64,000 nt of DNA, taken from positions 434,001 through 498,000 of the forward strand of contig OY969576.1 of assembly GCA_963701245.1 (NCBI GenBank), in the 5' to 3' direction. Under the pieces are notes generated by a model, which saw only the letters and a program-made list of their open reading frames with translations, was not told the origin of the DNA and did not search any database. Source of the stretch: CAWCCP01 sp963701245. GTDB taxonomy: Bacteria > Patescibacteriota > Saccharimonadia > Saccharimonadales > UBA4665. A program made the translations under genes and the position numbers. Positions within the stretch are counted from its first letter, which is position 1. Each line of letters opens with the position of its first letter. Of this stretch, positions 51,723 to 61,003 are shown piece by piece.

Positions 51723-52577
51723 TTGTTAAAGCAATATTATCTACTGTGTAAACCGGGTATTATTTATGGAAATGCCATAACTGCAATTGCAGGATACCTA
51801 TATGCTACTTCTCACTCATTTTCGATTATTAAGTTTATAGGAACCATTCTTGGTATTGCTTTGGTAATAGGTTCAGCTTGTGTTGCAAACAACTATTTTG
51901 ATCGAACAGTGGATCAAAATATGTCGCGAACTAAAAGAAGACCTTTAGTCACTAAAGTCATTGCTCCTGTACAGGCACTTCTCATCTTAATAACTCTTGG
52001 ACTGGTTGGGTTTGCGCTACTATATTTCTCATCCAATATCCTGACTGTAGGTCTCGGTATAGTGGGGTACGTAGATTATGTTTGTGTCTATACTCATTAC
52101 AAAAAACTAACTCGCTTCGGTACGATACTCGGCAGTGTATCCGGTGCGATACCTGTTACCGCAGGCTACACTGCAGTAGCGGATTCTTTAAATACAAAAG
52201 CCTGCCTGCTATTTCTTATACTGGTTCTTTGGCAGATGCCCCACTTTTACGCAATAGCAATTGGTCGTTTGAAAGATTATCAAAATGCTCAGATTCCGGT
52301 CTTACCTAGTGTGAGAGGAGTTAGAAAAACTAAAAATGTTATGATTGTCTATCTCATCCTTTTCCTAGCAGCGAGCGTTAGTTTATCACTCCTAGGATTG
52401 GCAAATATATTTTACGGGATAGTCATGACGGGCGTAGGACTTACATGGTTGTGGTTGGGTATTCAAGGATTATCCTCTGTAGACGATGTTCCCTGGGCAA
52501 AGCGTATTTTTCGCTTTTCGCTCCTTGTGATTTTGCTTTTTTCGATTGCCCTTTCTCTTGGTACGAAACTTGGATAA
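51723..52577 (+). CDS. cyoE: protohaem IX farnesyltransferase (haem O synthase)
   Basis: Converts haem B to haem O for the oxidase. A 284-residue UbiA-type prenyltransferase with nine hydrophobic helices, NNYFDRTVDQNMSRTKRRPL carrying the first Asp-rich site, YTHYKKLTRFGTILGSVSGA and QMPHFYAIAIGRLKDYQ near the second. Start is TTG 51723, just after the cyoD stop. Its presence means the cell makes haem O but needs haem B and a prenyl donor. Confidence 0.92.
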   Translation: MLKQYYLLCKPGIIYGNAITAIAGYLYATSHSFSIIKFIGTILGIALVIGSACVANNYFDRTVDQNMSRTKRRPLVTKVIAPVQALLILITLGLVGFALLYFSSNILTVGLGIVGYVDYVCVYTHYKKLTRFGTILGSVSGAIPVTAGYTAVADSLNTKACLLFLILVLWQMPHFYAIAIGRLKDYQNAQIPVLPSVRGVRKTKNVMIVYLILFLAASVSLSLLGLANIFYGIVMTGVGLTWLWLGIQGLSSVDDVPWAKRIFRFSLLVILLFSIALSLGTKLG

Positions 52578-52580
52578 GTG

Positions 52581-52595
52581 TATACTTGGGGTATG
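52581..52595 (+). promoter_or_regulatory. -10 box for leaderless small membrane gene
   Basis: TATACT at 52581-52586, 6 nt before ATG 52593. The box lies immediately after the cyoE stop, so the next gene may have its own promoter. Confidence 0.5.
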
Positions 52596-52874
52596 ATTAT
52601 TTTAGTTCACGTACTTGTAGCAATAGCAAGTGTAATTTCTACCTCCGTATTGTTTTTTGTTCCTTCAAAACGTAATTTCATGATTACCTATTCATTGATT
52701 GGCCTTACTTTTATTAGTGGAACGTACCTGATTATTAGTATGCCGACTCACTTAGTTTCGGATTGTGAGTCGGGTCTTTCCTATATTGGAGTAGTACTAT
52801 TTGGCCTGATTGTAGCTCGAGTACGAGCGGTTCGTTCTGAGGCCTATAGCTCTAAAATTCATCGAGAAAAGTAA
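52593..52874 (+). CDS. small membrane protein, three helices
   Basis: A 93-residue protein from ATG 52593 (MIILVHVLVAIASVIST). Helices at about 1-21, 30-49 and 63-81, with a short outer loop SMPTHLVSDCESGLSY. The frame can be read upstream from a GTG, but the -10 box at 52581 makes that unlikely. Position after cyoE suggests a link to the oxidase or haem supply; there is no recognised domain. Confidence 0.7.
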   Translation: MIILVHVLVAIASVISTSVLFFVPSKRNFMITYSLIGLTFISGTYLIISMPTHLVSDCESGLSYIGVVLFGLIVARVRAVRSEAYSSKIHREK

Positions 52875-52903
52875 TCCAAAATAGATAGGTATTTTTTGGT
52901 AGC

Positions 52904-53746
52904 TTATCTTTGATCAGTTTGTCCTAGATTATCAACATATTTCACAAATTCGTCGCTGAATTGCCCTTGTTCCAGCATATTCAGTCGCGATCGTGATACT
53001 GTCGCATCAAATAACGCACTACGCCTGTTTAGTATAATAGGCATTATTTCAATGAGAGAATTTCGTACTAGATCAATATCTATATCAGGGTGTCGGTTTT
53101 GTAGTAAGTGAAAATAAAGATGGTAGACCGTTACTACCGTCGCATCTTCAGTCTGTTGACGACTTTCCGTTATAGTAACGGCTTCAGAATCAAGACCTGA
53201 TGATTGATTTAAAATAAGTTGTACTTGGGTGGCAGACAAGCTCAGTGACCCAAGTGATTGCAAGAATGCATCACGGTGGGCCTCCGCTAGAGTGCGCTTA
53301 ACCTCAACATTTTTCTCTGAAGGTGCACGTACACTACTAGGAGATTCTTCAATTTTAGTTGGTAAAAGCTCCACAATAAACGGTAGATGTTCTGGCAGTA
53401 GCAAATCGCCTTGTTCTGGTACGTAGTCTGGTCGTGAATCGTCGTTGTCTTTAGTAGTAATTGTATCGACCGGTTGTCTTCCACTTTGTACCAATGCTGA
53501 CGGGTAATTAACCATGTAGTCCGTAGCGTAGCTGGAACGACCTAGCCACTGACTATTATAGGTGGCAATAAGCCTATCGAGATCGTAAATCGTACGAGCA
53601 AACTGCTCCGTTTGGTTGATGATGATTTCGGCAACGGCGACATACGATGGGCTGGCTTCGGACATAGAACTATTTGCGCCAAAAGCTTCGCCCAGGGCAT
53701 TTGTTAATTGGATATGACCCGTAGGATATTTTACTTCAAAACCCAT
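52904..53746 (-). CDS. hypothetical protein, 280 aa
   Basis: No family recognised. The N-terminal part (~1-75) is helical (YVAVAEIIINQTEQFARTIY), a polar disordered segment spans ~90-150, and the C-terminal part (~150-265) is helical with LSLSATQVQLILNQSSGLDS and VVTVYHLYFHLLQNRHPDID. No signal peptide or membrane helix. A GGGGGGG ribosome binding site lies before the ATG. It is alone on the minus strand between the cyo operon and the two-component kinase gene. Confidence 0.75.
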   Translation of the reverse strand: MGFEVKYPTGHIQLTNALGEAFGANSSMSEASPSYVAVAEIIINQTEQFARTIYDLDRLIATYNSQWLGRSSYATDYMVNYPSALVQSGRQPVDTITTKDNDDSRPDYVPEQGDLLLPEHLPFIVELLPTKIEESPSSVRAPSEKNVEVKRTLAEAHRDAFLQSLGSLSLSATQVQLILNQSSGLDSEAVTITESRQQTEDATVVTVYHLYFHLLQNRHPDIDIDLVRNSLIEIMPIILNRRSALFDATVSRSRLNMLEQGQFSDEFVKYVDNLGQTDQR

Positions 53747-53910
53747 AACGGCCCCCCCTATGCGTAGTACATGTCGCCGGTTTACCTATACTCTAACGCT
53801 GTGCGAATAAAGCGAATATTCAAACATGACTTCCATTCCAAATTAAGTGAAGATCAGTAAACACCTGTACAATTAGTAACCACTTATAAGAGCGTAAAAT
53901 TATAATCTTA

Positions 53911-54945
53911 TTATTTTGGTTTGTCTATGGAATTCTTAGTTTCTAGAAGTGGAAGAATTATGGTTGCCGAGGTTCCGGCGCCTACTTTTGAACTTAAAAT
54001 AACATCTCCGTTGTGCAAATCAGCAATCATTTTCGCAATACTCAACCCTAAGCCAAAACCACTGGAATCGGACTTTGATCTAGAATTTTCCGCTCTATAA
54101 AATCGGTCAAAAACGCGTTCCAAGTTTTTGGGAGCAATACCGATGCCATTGTCTCGTATAGTGATTTTCACTGAATTAGCTTTAGCTTTAGCTTCGGATG
54201 ATATTGAAACGCTTGAATTACTAGAACTGTACTTGATGGCGTTATCAAGCAAAATAATGATGAGCTGAGTAAGGCTTGATTCGTCACCATCAACAGAGGC
54301 CTGCTTTATTGATTGTTCAATGTGGATCTTTCTGTCAGTTGCTTGTTTTTCGACCTGCGCAATCGCTGCTTTGATTATCTCAGCTACTTGAATCGGTTTG
54401 AAGTAATTTTGAACTTCATCTGCTTCGAGCCGGGTTAATCGCAATAGATTATTGATCAAAGTCTCCAATTTGCTAACCTCTTCAAGGTTACTCTTTAAAG
54501 TATTGCGCAATTCTTCTTTATCGGCATGAGTATTTAATAGGGTAACTTCGGATTCCATTTTGAGTGCGGTAAGAGGTGTTCTGAGCTCGTGGCTGACATC
54601 CGCAGTAAATCGCTTCTGTTGTTCATGCGCTTCCTCAATTGGCTTCAAGGTGCGTCTCGCGAGCCAATAACTCGCAATGCCTGCGCCGACTAGTACAATA
54701 ATATTGAATGTTATAAGACGTAGGAGTATGCGATGCTGGCTATAGCTGTCATCAGCATCAGGTCTTAGCATCGGACTATTATCAAAAATAGGAAACTGAT
54801 TATAAATACGCTGTGTTTCTCGATGTAAGCCATAGGCTAATTCGGACGTCGTGACGTGATACAGCACGATGCTAAAAGCTAAACTGATAGCCATTACCAG
54901 TGCGAGATACCACATTGTTAATTTGAATGTCGCAGATCGGAACAT
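53911..54945 (-). CDS. membrane sensor histidine kinase
   Basis: A 344-residue kinase. TM helices at ~7-29 and ~75-93 enclose a short extracytoplasmic sensor of about 45 residues. Then ADVSHELRTPLTALKMESEV (H box), an N box with ILLDNAIKYSSSNS, IRDNGIGIAPKNLERVFDRF (G1/F boxes) and GFGLGLSIAKMI (G2). It is the partner of the OmpR-type regulator, whose stop is 9 nt upstream. It is the last gene of the minus-strand operon that begins at 59196, so it probably senses the envelope state and controls the exporter. Confidence 0.9.
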   Translation of the reverse strand: MFRSATFKLTMWYLALVMAISLAFSIVLYHVTTSELAYGLHRETQRIYNQFPIFDNSPMLRPDADDSYSQHRILLRLITFNIIVLVGAGIASYWLARRTLKPIEEAHEQQKRFTADVSHELRTPLTALKMESEVTLLNTHADKEELRNTLKSNLEEVSKLETLINNLLRLTRLEADEVQNYFKPIQVAEIIKAAIAQVEKQATDRKIHIEQSIKQASVDGDESSLTQLIIILLDNAIKYSSSNSSVSISSEAKAKANSVKITIRDNGIGIAPKNLERVFDRFYRAENSRSKSDSSGFGLGLSIAKMIADLHNGDVILSSKVGAGTSATIILPLLETKNSIDKPK

Positions 54946-54954
54946 AGTAAGATT

Positions 54955-55632
54955 TTAGGTACTTAGTTTATAGCCAAATCCCCTCAGCGTTTGGAGTAAT
55001 GGTTTGGAATCCGGAAATGGACGGTCTATTTTATTGCGTAAATACCCTATATATACCTCGATGGTATTTGGTAGAATGTCAGCTTCTTCATCCCAAACAT
55101 GGGCAATAATCATGTCTTTAGTGATGACTTGTCCGGTATGGTGCATGAAATATTCCAGGAGGGCAAATTCTTTATGAGACAATTTGAGCTTTTTATCACC
55201 ACGTTTCACTTCATAATTTTTACTATCAAGAGTTAAGTTATCAACTTTTAAGAGCGTACCGACATGAATTTCAGGACGGCGCAAGAGAGCTCTCACACGG
55301 GCTGTCAATTCATCAAATGAAAATGGTTTCACTAGGTAGTCGTCGGCCCCGCTATTTAGCCCTTCTACCTTATCGCCGATCGTTCCCCTCGCGGTGAGCA
55401 TGATAACAGGAGTATTTACATCTTCGCTTCTCATTTTTTTACATAGAGCAACGCCGTCCATACTACCCGGTAACATTCGGTCAAGTACAATGACATCATA
55501 ATCGGAATCAAGCGCATATGACAATCCGCTATCAGCATCATATACCGCGTCAACGGCGTATCCGTTCAATTCAAGTCCACGCTTTACGGCTTGTGCGATT
55601 TTTGGCTCATCTTCAATTACTAGTATTCTCAT
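54955..55632 (-). CDS. OmpR-family response regulator
   Basis: A 225-residue regulator. Receiver (1-120): LVIEDEPKIAQAVKRG, phospho-acceptor Asp in VIVLDRMLPG, VIMLTARG, and Lys in DDYLVKPFSF. The C-terminal winged helix (~128-224) has LSHKEFALLEYFMHHTGQVI and NTIEVYIGYLRNKID, then TLRGFGYKL. A TATAAT box lies about 10 nt before the ATG, so it may have its own promoter besides the operon transcript. It likely regulates the upstream ABC exporter genes. Confidence 0.92.
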   Translation of the reverse strand: MRILVIEDEPKIAQAVKRGLELNGYAVDAVYDADSGLSYALDSDYDVIVLDRMLPGSMDGVALCKKMRSEDVNTPVIMLTARGTIGDKVEGLNSGADDYLVKPFSFDELTARVRALLRRPEIHVGTLLKVDNLTLDSKNYEVKRGDKKLKLSHKEFALLEYFMHHTGQVITKDMIIAHVWDEEADILPNTIEVYIGYLRNKIDRPFPDSKPLLQTLRGFGYKLST

Positions 55633-55676
55633 CTTGACATATATTATAGGGATAGTATTGAAAAATAGCTGTAGAG

Positions 55677-56558
55677 TTATCCTATGTTCTCTTTTTCGGT
55701 AATCCGTTTAAATCTGTCTCGAGTATGTGTGACTATTAATAGTATGAGAAGAATAACGAGAAGCAGAATATACATGCATCGATCTATAACATTGGCGGCT
55801 ACGATAGTCGAAAGACTAATATGATGTAAGCGACGGGAAAAAATAAGAAAAGATTCGCGAAATCCAATTGCTCCAGGTGTTAAGGCGACAAACAAAGCAA
55901 AATTTGCTGCTCCGGTATAAATAATTGCTTGACCAACGTAGACCTGTTTGTCGACGTAGCGTAGTTCAGTAAAGTAAATGACGAACATTATACAGACCTG
56001 AAGTAGCGTGGCGATCGCTAAAAATACTATTGGTCTATACTGTAATTGTCGAAGTCTTTGGGCGTTTCCTGAAGCACTGTAATGTAACCATAAAAAAAAG
56101 ACTACGAGCACCAAGATTCCGATTAAAATCCAATAATGGATAAGGCCCGATATAAGGAAGATGCCACTAAATATCGCATAAAAAACATAATAAATTAATG
56201 TAGCAAAGGTGTAATTTTTAATTTTCAAGTTGTATTTCTTTTTTAGATACACGGCTCTAAATACTGGGCCACTCTGAAGAGGACCAAAGAAATTAATGAT
56301 AGACGAATATATTGTGATAAGAAGTCCCTCTTTTACGGGTATCTTTAATTCACAAATAAGAAGCGTCGCAATAAGCGTCAGACCTATTGAGGTGACGAGA
56401 CAAAGATAAAGAAAAAGCAGTAGTGCTATTATCGTCAGTGGTAGATGCGTTATTTGGTGCAATATCTCAGGGTGCTTCACCAGATAGTAGACGAAGAATG
56501 AAATCGTCAAACATACAATACAAACTGCCAAACACGTCCGTAAAACCTTTTTCTGCAT
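55677..56558 (-). CDS. UPF0104/LPG-synthase-like membrane protein
   Basis: A 293-residue protein with 8 or so TM helices and no C-terminal soluble domain. The pattern IINFFGPLQSGPVFRAVYLK matches the family motif 'N...P..AG...R...L', and ALTPGAIGFRESFLIFSRRL a second one. These are the lysylphosphatidylglycerol synthase TM-region (AglD/UPF0104) family, which often flips or modifies lipids. Its substrate is unknown. It follows the DUF5666 gene by 49 nt in the same direction and precedes the response regulator. Confidence 0.8.
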   Translation of the reverse strand: MQKKVLRTCLAVCIVCLTISFFVYYLVKHPEILHQITHLPLTIIALLLFLYLCLVTSIGLTLIATLLICELKIPVKEGLLITIYSSIINFFGPLQSGPVFRAVYLKKKYNLKIKNYTFATLIYYVFYAIFSGIFLISGLIHYWILIGILVLVVFFLWLHYSASGNAQRLRQLQYRPIVFLAIATLLQVCIMFVIYFTELRYVDKQVYVGQAIIYTGAANFALFVALTPGAIGFRESFLIFSRRLHHISLSTIVAANVIDRCMYILLLVILLILLIVTHTRDRFKRITEKENIG

Positions 56559-56607
56559 GTGCTTATATCATACTAACGAAACGCTGCCATAAAACATATA
56601 GGTAACT

Positions 56608-57144
56608 TTAGTTAGACGTTTGCGAACCGGTTGGAGGCTGAGATGGTGTGGAAGAGGATCCTCCACCAAAACTCGGATTAACTAGAATGCGAGTTGCGAC
56701 GGTACTGCTTGAAGATGATGTGGTAACGAGCACTGTGTCGCCAGTTTGAATATCGCTTATTGAAGATGTCTGGCCATTGTCAGTTACCGCTGTAGTAGAT
56801 GTCACACTATAGGTCATCGTAGATCCTGTTCGCATATCGCTTATCGTAATACTTGAACTACTCACGCTTGTAACTTGCCCAAAACTACCAAGTCGTCGTC
56901 CGTAGCCACCTTTACCGCGAAAACCCGATGCATTTCCACTTGTAGTGAGTGATGTTGCAGTCGAAACGGGGTTGTGGTGTTTTTGGTAGACGACGCCTCC
57001 CAAAAAACTGATTAGGCAGGCGGCGACCACAATCGCTACCAAAATGAGGTGATTGACTGAAATTGTTACCCTAGTTTTCTTACTGCTCGAATGTGATTTT
57101 TTTATATTTTGGTGTTCTTCTCCACTGATATATTCGTCTGACAT
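56608..57144 (-). CDS. membrane-anchored DUF5666-type protein
   Basis: A 178-residue protein with a cytoplasmic N-terminus (~1-28), a TM helix (~30-51), a Ser/Gly linker and a small beta-barrel (~85-155): FGQVTSVSSSSITISDMRTG, then STTAVTDNGQTSSISDIQTG and DTVLVTTSSSS. This is the OB-like DUF5666 pattern. The C-terminal tail is Pro/Ser-rich. One base lies between it and the ABC ATPase gene stop, so it is part of that system and may act as its outer-facing partner (in place of a MacA-type adaptor). Confidence 0.75.
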   Translation of the reverse strand: MSDEYISGEEHQNIKKSHSSSKKTRVTISVNHLILVAIVVAACLISFLGGVVYQKHHNPVSTATSLTTSGNASGFRGKGGYGRRLGSFGQVTSVSSSSITISDMRTGSTMTYSVTSTTAVTDNGQTSSISDIQTGDTVLVTTSSSSSTVATRILVNPSFGGGSSSTPSQPPTGSQTSN

Positions 57145-57145
57145 C

Positions 57146-57817
57146 TTACCGCTCCTTTAATTGTCCATCTTGCAAATGAAAGGTCATGTCGGTTTTACCG
57201 GCTATATCGAGATCATGCGTGACGACAACAATGGTCGTTTGCTCGCTGCGTGATAGCGTATGCAGCAAATCAAAAATCATTTTGCCAGTTTCACTATCCA
57301 AGTTGCCAGTCGGCTCATCTGCTAGAATAAGTTTCGGCCTATTCGCTAAGGCTCGGGCAATTGCGACGCGCTGCTGCTGCCCGCCACTTAATTTACCTGG
57401 TTTACGTGCCATTTGATCGGGGCTTAAGCCAACATGTTTGAGCAGTCTTTTGGCTCGGTCTTGACGGACTTTTCTGGATATACCAGCAAATTCCAAAGGT
57501 AGCATGACGTTCTCTATGGCAGTAAGATTTGGTACTAGATTATAACTCTGAAATACAAAACCTATTCTTCTACAACGATACTGAATTAACCTATGATCAT
57601 GGAGTTTCGTGATGTCCTGATCATCTATCATAATGGATCCACTGGTTGGGCTGTCGAGCGCACCGAGCAAGCTTAGAAGAGTCGTTTTTCCACTGCCGCT
57701 TTTCCCGACAATACTTGCAAATTGACCAGTTGGAATTTTCAGACTTACATCATTGACGGCAAGCACTTTGAAATCACCGCTTTTGAAAACTTTTTTGACA
57801 TTCTTTAGTTCTAACAT
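57146..57817 (-). CDS. ABC transporter ATPase, MacB/LolD type
   Basis: A 223-residue ATPase with all sites: IVGKSGSGKTTLLSLLGALD (Walker A), FQSYNLVPNLTAIENVMLP (Q loop), KLSGGQQQRVAIARAL (signature), LILADEPTGNLDSETGK (Walker B plus D loop) and VVVTHDLDIA (switch His). It belongs to the MacB/FtsE/LolD group. It pairs with the permease gene immediately upstream (17 nt). Likely drives export or envelope remodelling by the mechanotransmission mechanism. Confidence 0.93.
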   Translation of the reverse strand: MLELKNVKKVFKSGDFKVLAVNDVSLKIPTGQFASIVGKSGSGKTTLLSLLGALDSPTSGSIMIDDQDITKLHDHRLIQYRCRRIGFVFQSYNLVPNLTAIENVMLPLEFAGISRKVRQDRAKRLLKHVGLSPDQMARKPGKLSGGQQQRVAIARALANRPKLILADEPTGNLDSETGKMIFDLLHTLSRSEQTTIVVVTHDLDIAGKTDMTFHLQDGQLKER

Positions 57818-57834
57818 AGCTTTCTTTTCCCTTT

Positions 57835-59196
57835 CTACTCCACCCTCATTACTTCGGCAGGTCGGATTTTGGCAATAAAGAAGGAGGCCAGAGCGCTACC
57901 GATAACCGCAATTACAATCGCTGCGAGCAATCCTTCTAGTACAATACTGTACCCAATTGCAGCATGAATGTTACTAACGTTATTCCGAATAAAACCAAAG
58001 CCTCTACTTACAGACCTTCCGCCAAAACTGCCAGACGTCACCGACATGTTGGTAGACGTCGTGCTGTTTGTGACAAGCAGATGAGTAATCGGGTTTCCTG
58101 CGATAACACCGAGGACGATTCCCACAATCGCACCTAGTATAGTGAGAGTAGCCGCTTCAATCATGAATTGGAGCATGACTTTTAGATTGCTGGCACCGAT
58201 AGCTTTAATAACTCCAATTTCTCTTCGACGTTCTCGAACAATCATTATCATTGTCAGTAAGGTAATTACTGCTCCTGCTACGACTGCACCAATCAGACTA
58301 TAAAGCGATACGCTTTGAATATTTTGCAGCGGTGCAATGGAGTTTTCAGCTTCTGCGGCGGCATTGGTCACGTCAGCCGCACTACCCAATGTTTTCTGAA
58401 TCTCCGAGGTAACAGAATTGACATTTGAAATGGAGTCGACGGTTACGGTAGCGCTTGTAATATCGTTTGCTTCTCCAGAAAGTTTTTGCACTGTCGCCAG
58501 CGGCATGATCACCTGATTATCACCAAAAGTATTACCGGCATTAAAGATACCCACCACTGTAATCGGAGTAGAATAAGCGGTAAAAGTCGATCCTACTTTT
58601 AAATTGTTTTTATTTGCTAGGGACGATCCAATAATCGCAACATCTTGATTGCTTGTCGAACTAAATACACTACCTGATGTTAAGGCGAACGTACCACCTC
58701 CCTGAGCTGTAGAGGCTGACAAATTCGTGGGATCGGTCGTACCTGTTACCGTCACAGGCGGAGTAAACGAAAACGTCCCAGTGCCAAATCGGCTACTGAA
58801 GCCGGGTGGAGGTGTGAAGGTTTCGCCGCTATTTTCCGAAAAGCGTTGCCCTAAAGCCCCAGCACTTATAGCTGATTGTAGGTTTGAATTGCTTGTTGTG
58901 AGTCGATCGCTCAGACTTTCTTCGACAGAAACTACATTGGGAAGCGATTTTATGCTGCTTAATTGTTGCTCAGTAAGGGGATTACCTCCCCCTTCGAATC
59001 CTCTCTCGCCTGCAGGTGAGATGCTCACTGTATTACCAACAGAAGACTTTACTGCCTTAATTTTCTCCCCCACAGCTTGATGTGCAACGAGCATTGCCAA
59101 ACTCAGCCCAATACTCAGCCCTAGGATTATTACAATAGAAAAAGTTCTGATTACATTACGAAAGGCATTTCTAATGCCTCGGCTGAAAACGTTCAT
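57835..59196 (-). CDS. ABC transporter permease, MacB/FtsX type
   Basis: A 453-residue permease. One N-terminal TM helix (~15-38), a large extracytoplasmic domain (~45-290, MacB_PCD type, with QLSSIKSLPNVVSVEESL and DVAIIGSSLANKNNLKVG), and three C-terminal helices (~300-325, 348-375, 415-440) with MIVRERRREIGVIKAIGASN, the coupling segment. It works with the ATPase at 57146. An AGGATT site lies before the ATG. First gene of the six-gene minus-strand operon; divergent from the LCP gene across a 125-bp gap. Confidence 0.9.
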   Translation of the reverse strand: MNVFSRGIRNAFRNVIRTFSIVIILGLSIGLSLAMLVAHQAVGEKIKAVKSSVGNTVSISPAGERGFEGGGNPLTEQQLSSIKSLPNVVSVEESLSDRLTTSNSNLQSAISAGALGQRFSENSGETFTPPPGFSSRFGTGTFSFTPPVTVTGTTDPTNLSASTAQGGGTFALTSGSVFSSTSNQDVAIIGSSLANKNNLKVGSTFTAYSTPITVVGIFNAGNTFGDNQVIMPLATVQKLSGEANDITSATVTVDSISNVNSVTSEIQKTLGSAADVTNAAAEAENSIAPLQNIQSVSLYSLIGAVVAGAVITLLTMIMIVRERRREIGVIKAIGASNLKVMLQFMIEAATLTILGAIVGIVLGVIAGNPITHLLVTNSTTSTNMSVTSGSFGGRSVSRGFGFIRNNVSNIHAAIGYSIVLEGLLAAIVIAVIGSALASFFIAKIRPAEVMRVE

Positions 59197-59321
59197 TATT
59201 TTAATCCTATATTATTTTAATGATTAAACAGCTGATGCCTGAGTATTAGCTTAGAGATTAACCTATGAGTGCATGATACTGGTTATCTTTATGTTTTAAC
59301 AGTATAATCTTTTGTACGTTC

Positions 59322-60905
59322 ATGGCTGATTTCCAACCTTTAAATAATAATCAACGACGAAACACTATCCGACCGAAACCAGGTCAGGATATACATAAAA
59401 GAACACCTACTCAATTACCAAGGGTTGGAAGTACGCTCGGTTCCTATAATAGTGGTTATAGTACATACCGACCAAATCCCGTAATTCAAACTAAAACGTT
59501 GCCAAATGCCGTACCACAGACTTCTCCAAGCAAAACACCGATACTTTCTCAAGCCAAACGCTTTGTAACGCTAAAACGTATTATGGTTAGTTTACTTGTT
59601 TTGGTTATAGTTTTGGTTGGATGGGTAGGTGGCAAATTTATCTATAATGCGCATAAGGTATTTGGTGGTAGCATATTCAGTATTTTAACTAGCTCTACAT
59701 TAAATGGTGAATCATCCGGACGCGTAAATATTTTACTTGCGGGAAATTCATCTGACGATGTCGGTCATCAGGGTGCTCAACTTACCGATTCCATCCTAAT
59801 ATTAAGCGTTAATACCAAGAATGATAGTGCATTTATGCTAAGTATACCGAGAGACCTTTGGGTTAATATACCCGGTAACGGCTATCAAAAAATAAACGAT
59901 GCGTACGTGGCCGGCCAACAAAATAATTTTAATGAAAATGGTTATTTTCCCGGTGGTATGGGACTTCTCCAGCAAGTAGTTGAAAAAGATTTTGGTCTGC
60001 ATTTGAATTACTATGCCTTAATTGATTATGAAGCTTTAAAAGACGCCGTCGATACTGTTGGGGGGATTTCAGTTAACATTCAAAGCTCAGATCCCCGTGG
60101 TATTTATGATCCGAGTAAAGATTACGCTACGCATGGACCTTTAGTAAGACTATCTAACGGATTGCATCAGCTCGATGGTGAACAGGCGCTTGATCTTGCC
60201 AGAGCTCGCGGCGATGCTTATGGCTCATACGGATTTGAAAATAGTGATTTTGATCGAACTCAACATCAAAGACAAATGCTTGCAGCGTTAAAAGTAAAAG
60301 CAGTGAGCGCCGGAGTATTATCTAATCCTGCGAAATTGAGTAGTCTTGCTGATGCAATTGGCAATAACGTAACGACTGATTTCACATTGAGCGATATCCA
60401 TAGTCTATACAATATCGTGAAACCTATAAATTCATCGAATATAAAATCGTTGAATCTCGATGACGCCAATAGTAATGATTTAGTAGAGCCATATGTTTCT
60501 GATAATGGTCAGGATGCGCTTATTCCCTCAGCAGGTAAAAATGATTTTTCAGCTATTCAAGCATACGTAAATCAACAAATATCGACGAATCCTGTGACCC
60601 AAGAAGCTGCCTCGGTTGTAATTCTTAATGCAACAAATACCTTTGGTCTTGCCGCAAAAGAAAAAACAGCGTTGACTACTAAAGGATTGAATATTGATGC
60701 CATTGGAAACGCATTGTCTAATCAAAGCACCACAACGATAATTGATAATTCTGGCGGGACTAAACCTGCAACTCGTAGTTTATTAGTAAAAATGTACGGA
60801 GCACATGTCTCGACACAAAATCCCTACCAGAGTTCATATCAAGAAGATTTTATTGTAATTCTAGGTGCGGATATTGCGTCGAAAGACCCTGGGAATGGTA
60901 CATAA
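59322..60905 (+). CDS. LytR-CpsA-Psr (LCP) family glycan ligase
   Basis: Attaches glycans from a lipid carrier to peptidoglycan, outside the membrane. 527 residues: a basic, Pro-rich cytoplasmic start (~1-80), TM ~86-106, then the LCP domain with VNILLAGNSSDDVGH, LTDSILILSVNTKN, FMLSIPRDLWVNIPGNGYQK, and LDGEQALDLARARGD with conserved Arg/Asp. A LytR_C domain (~428-520) follows with ASVVILNATNTFGLAAKEKT. A TATAAT box is at 59303-59308. It is the probable final step for the glycan made at 29-45 kb. Confidence 0.9.
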   Translation: MADFQPLNNNQRRNTIRPKPGQDIHKRTPTQLPRVGSTLGSYNSGYSTYRPNPVIQTKTLPNAVPQTSPSKTPILSQAKRFVTLKRIMVSLLVLVIVLVGWVGGKFIYNAHKVFGGSIFSILTSSTLNGESSGRVNILLAGNSSDDVGHQGAQLTDSILILSVNTKNDSAFMLSIPRDLWVNIPGNGYQKINDAYVAGQQNNFNENGYFPGGMGLLQQVVEKDFGLHLNYYALIDYEALKDAVDTVGGISVNIQSSDPRGIYDPSKDYATHGPLVRLSNGLHQLDGEQALDLARARGDAYGSYGFENSDFDRTQHQRQMLAALKVKAVSAGVLSNPAKLSSLADAIGNNVTTDFTLSDIHSLYNIVKPINSSNIKSLNLDDANSNDLVEPYVSDNGQDALIPSAGKNDFSAIQAYVNQQISTNPVTQEAASVVILNATNTFGLAAKEKTALTTKGLNIDAIGNALSNQSTTTIIDNSGGTKPATRSLLVKMYGAHVSTQNPYQSSYQEDFIVILGADIASKDPGNGT

Positions 60906-61003
60906 AATTACTATAATTTACTACCTGACTAATTAATGTTACAATAATCGTATATATTACTTACTGGCCAGTTTAATTTAGCGATGTTAAAATATCTAAA
61001 CAG

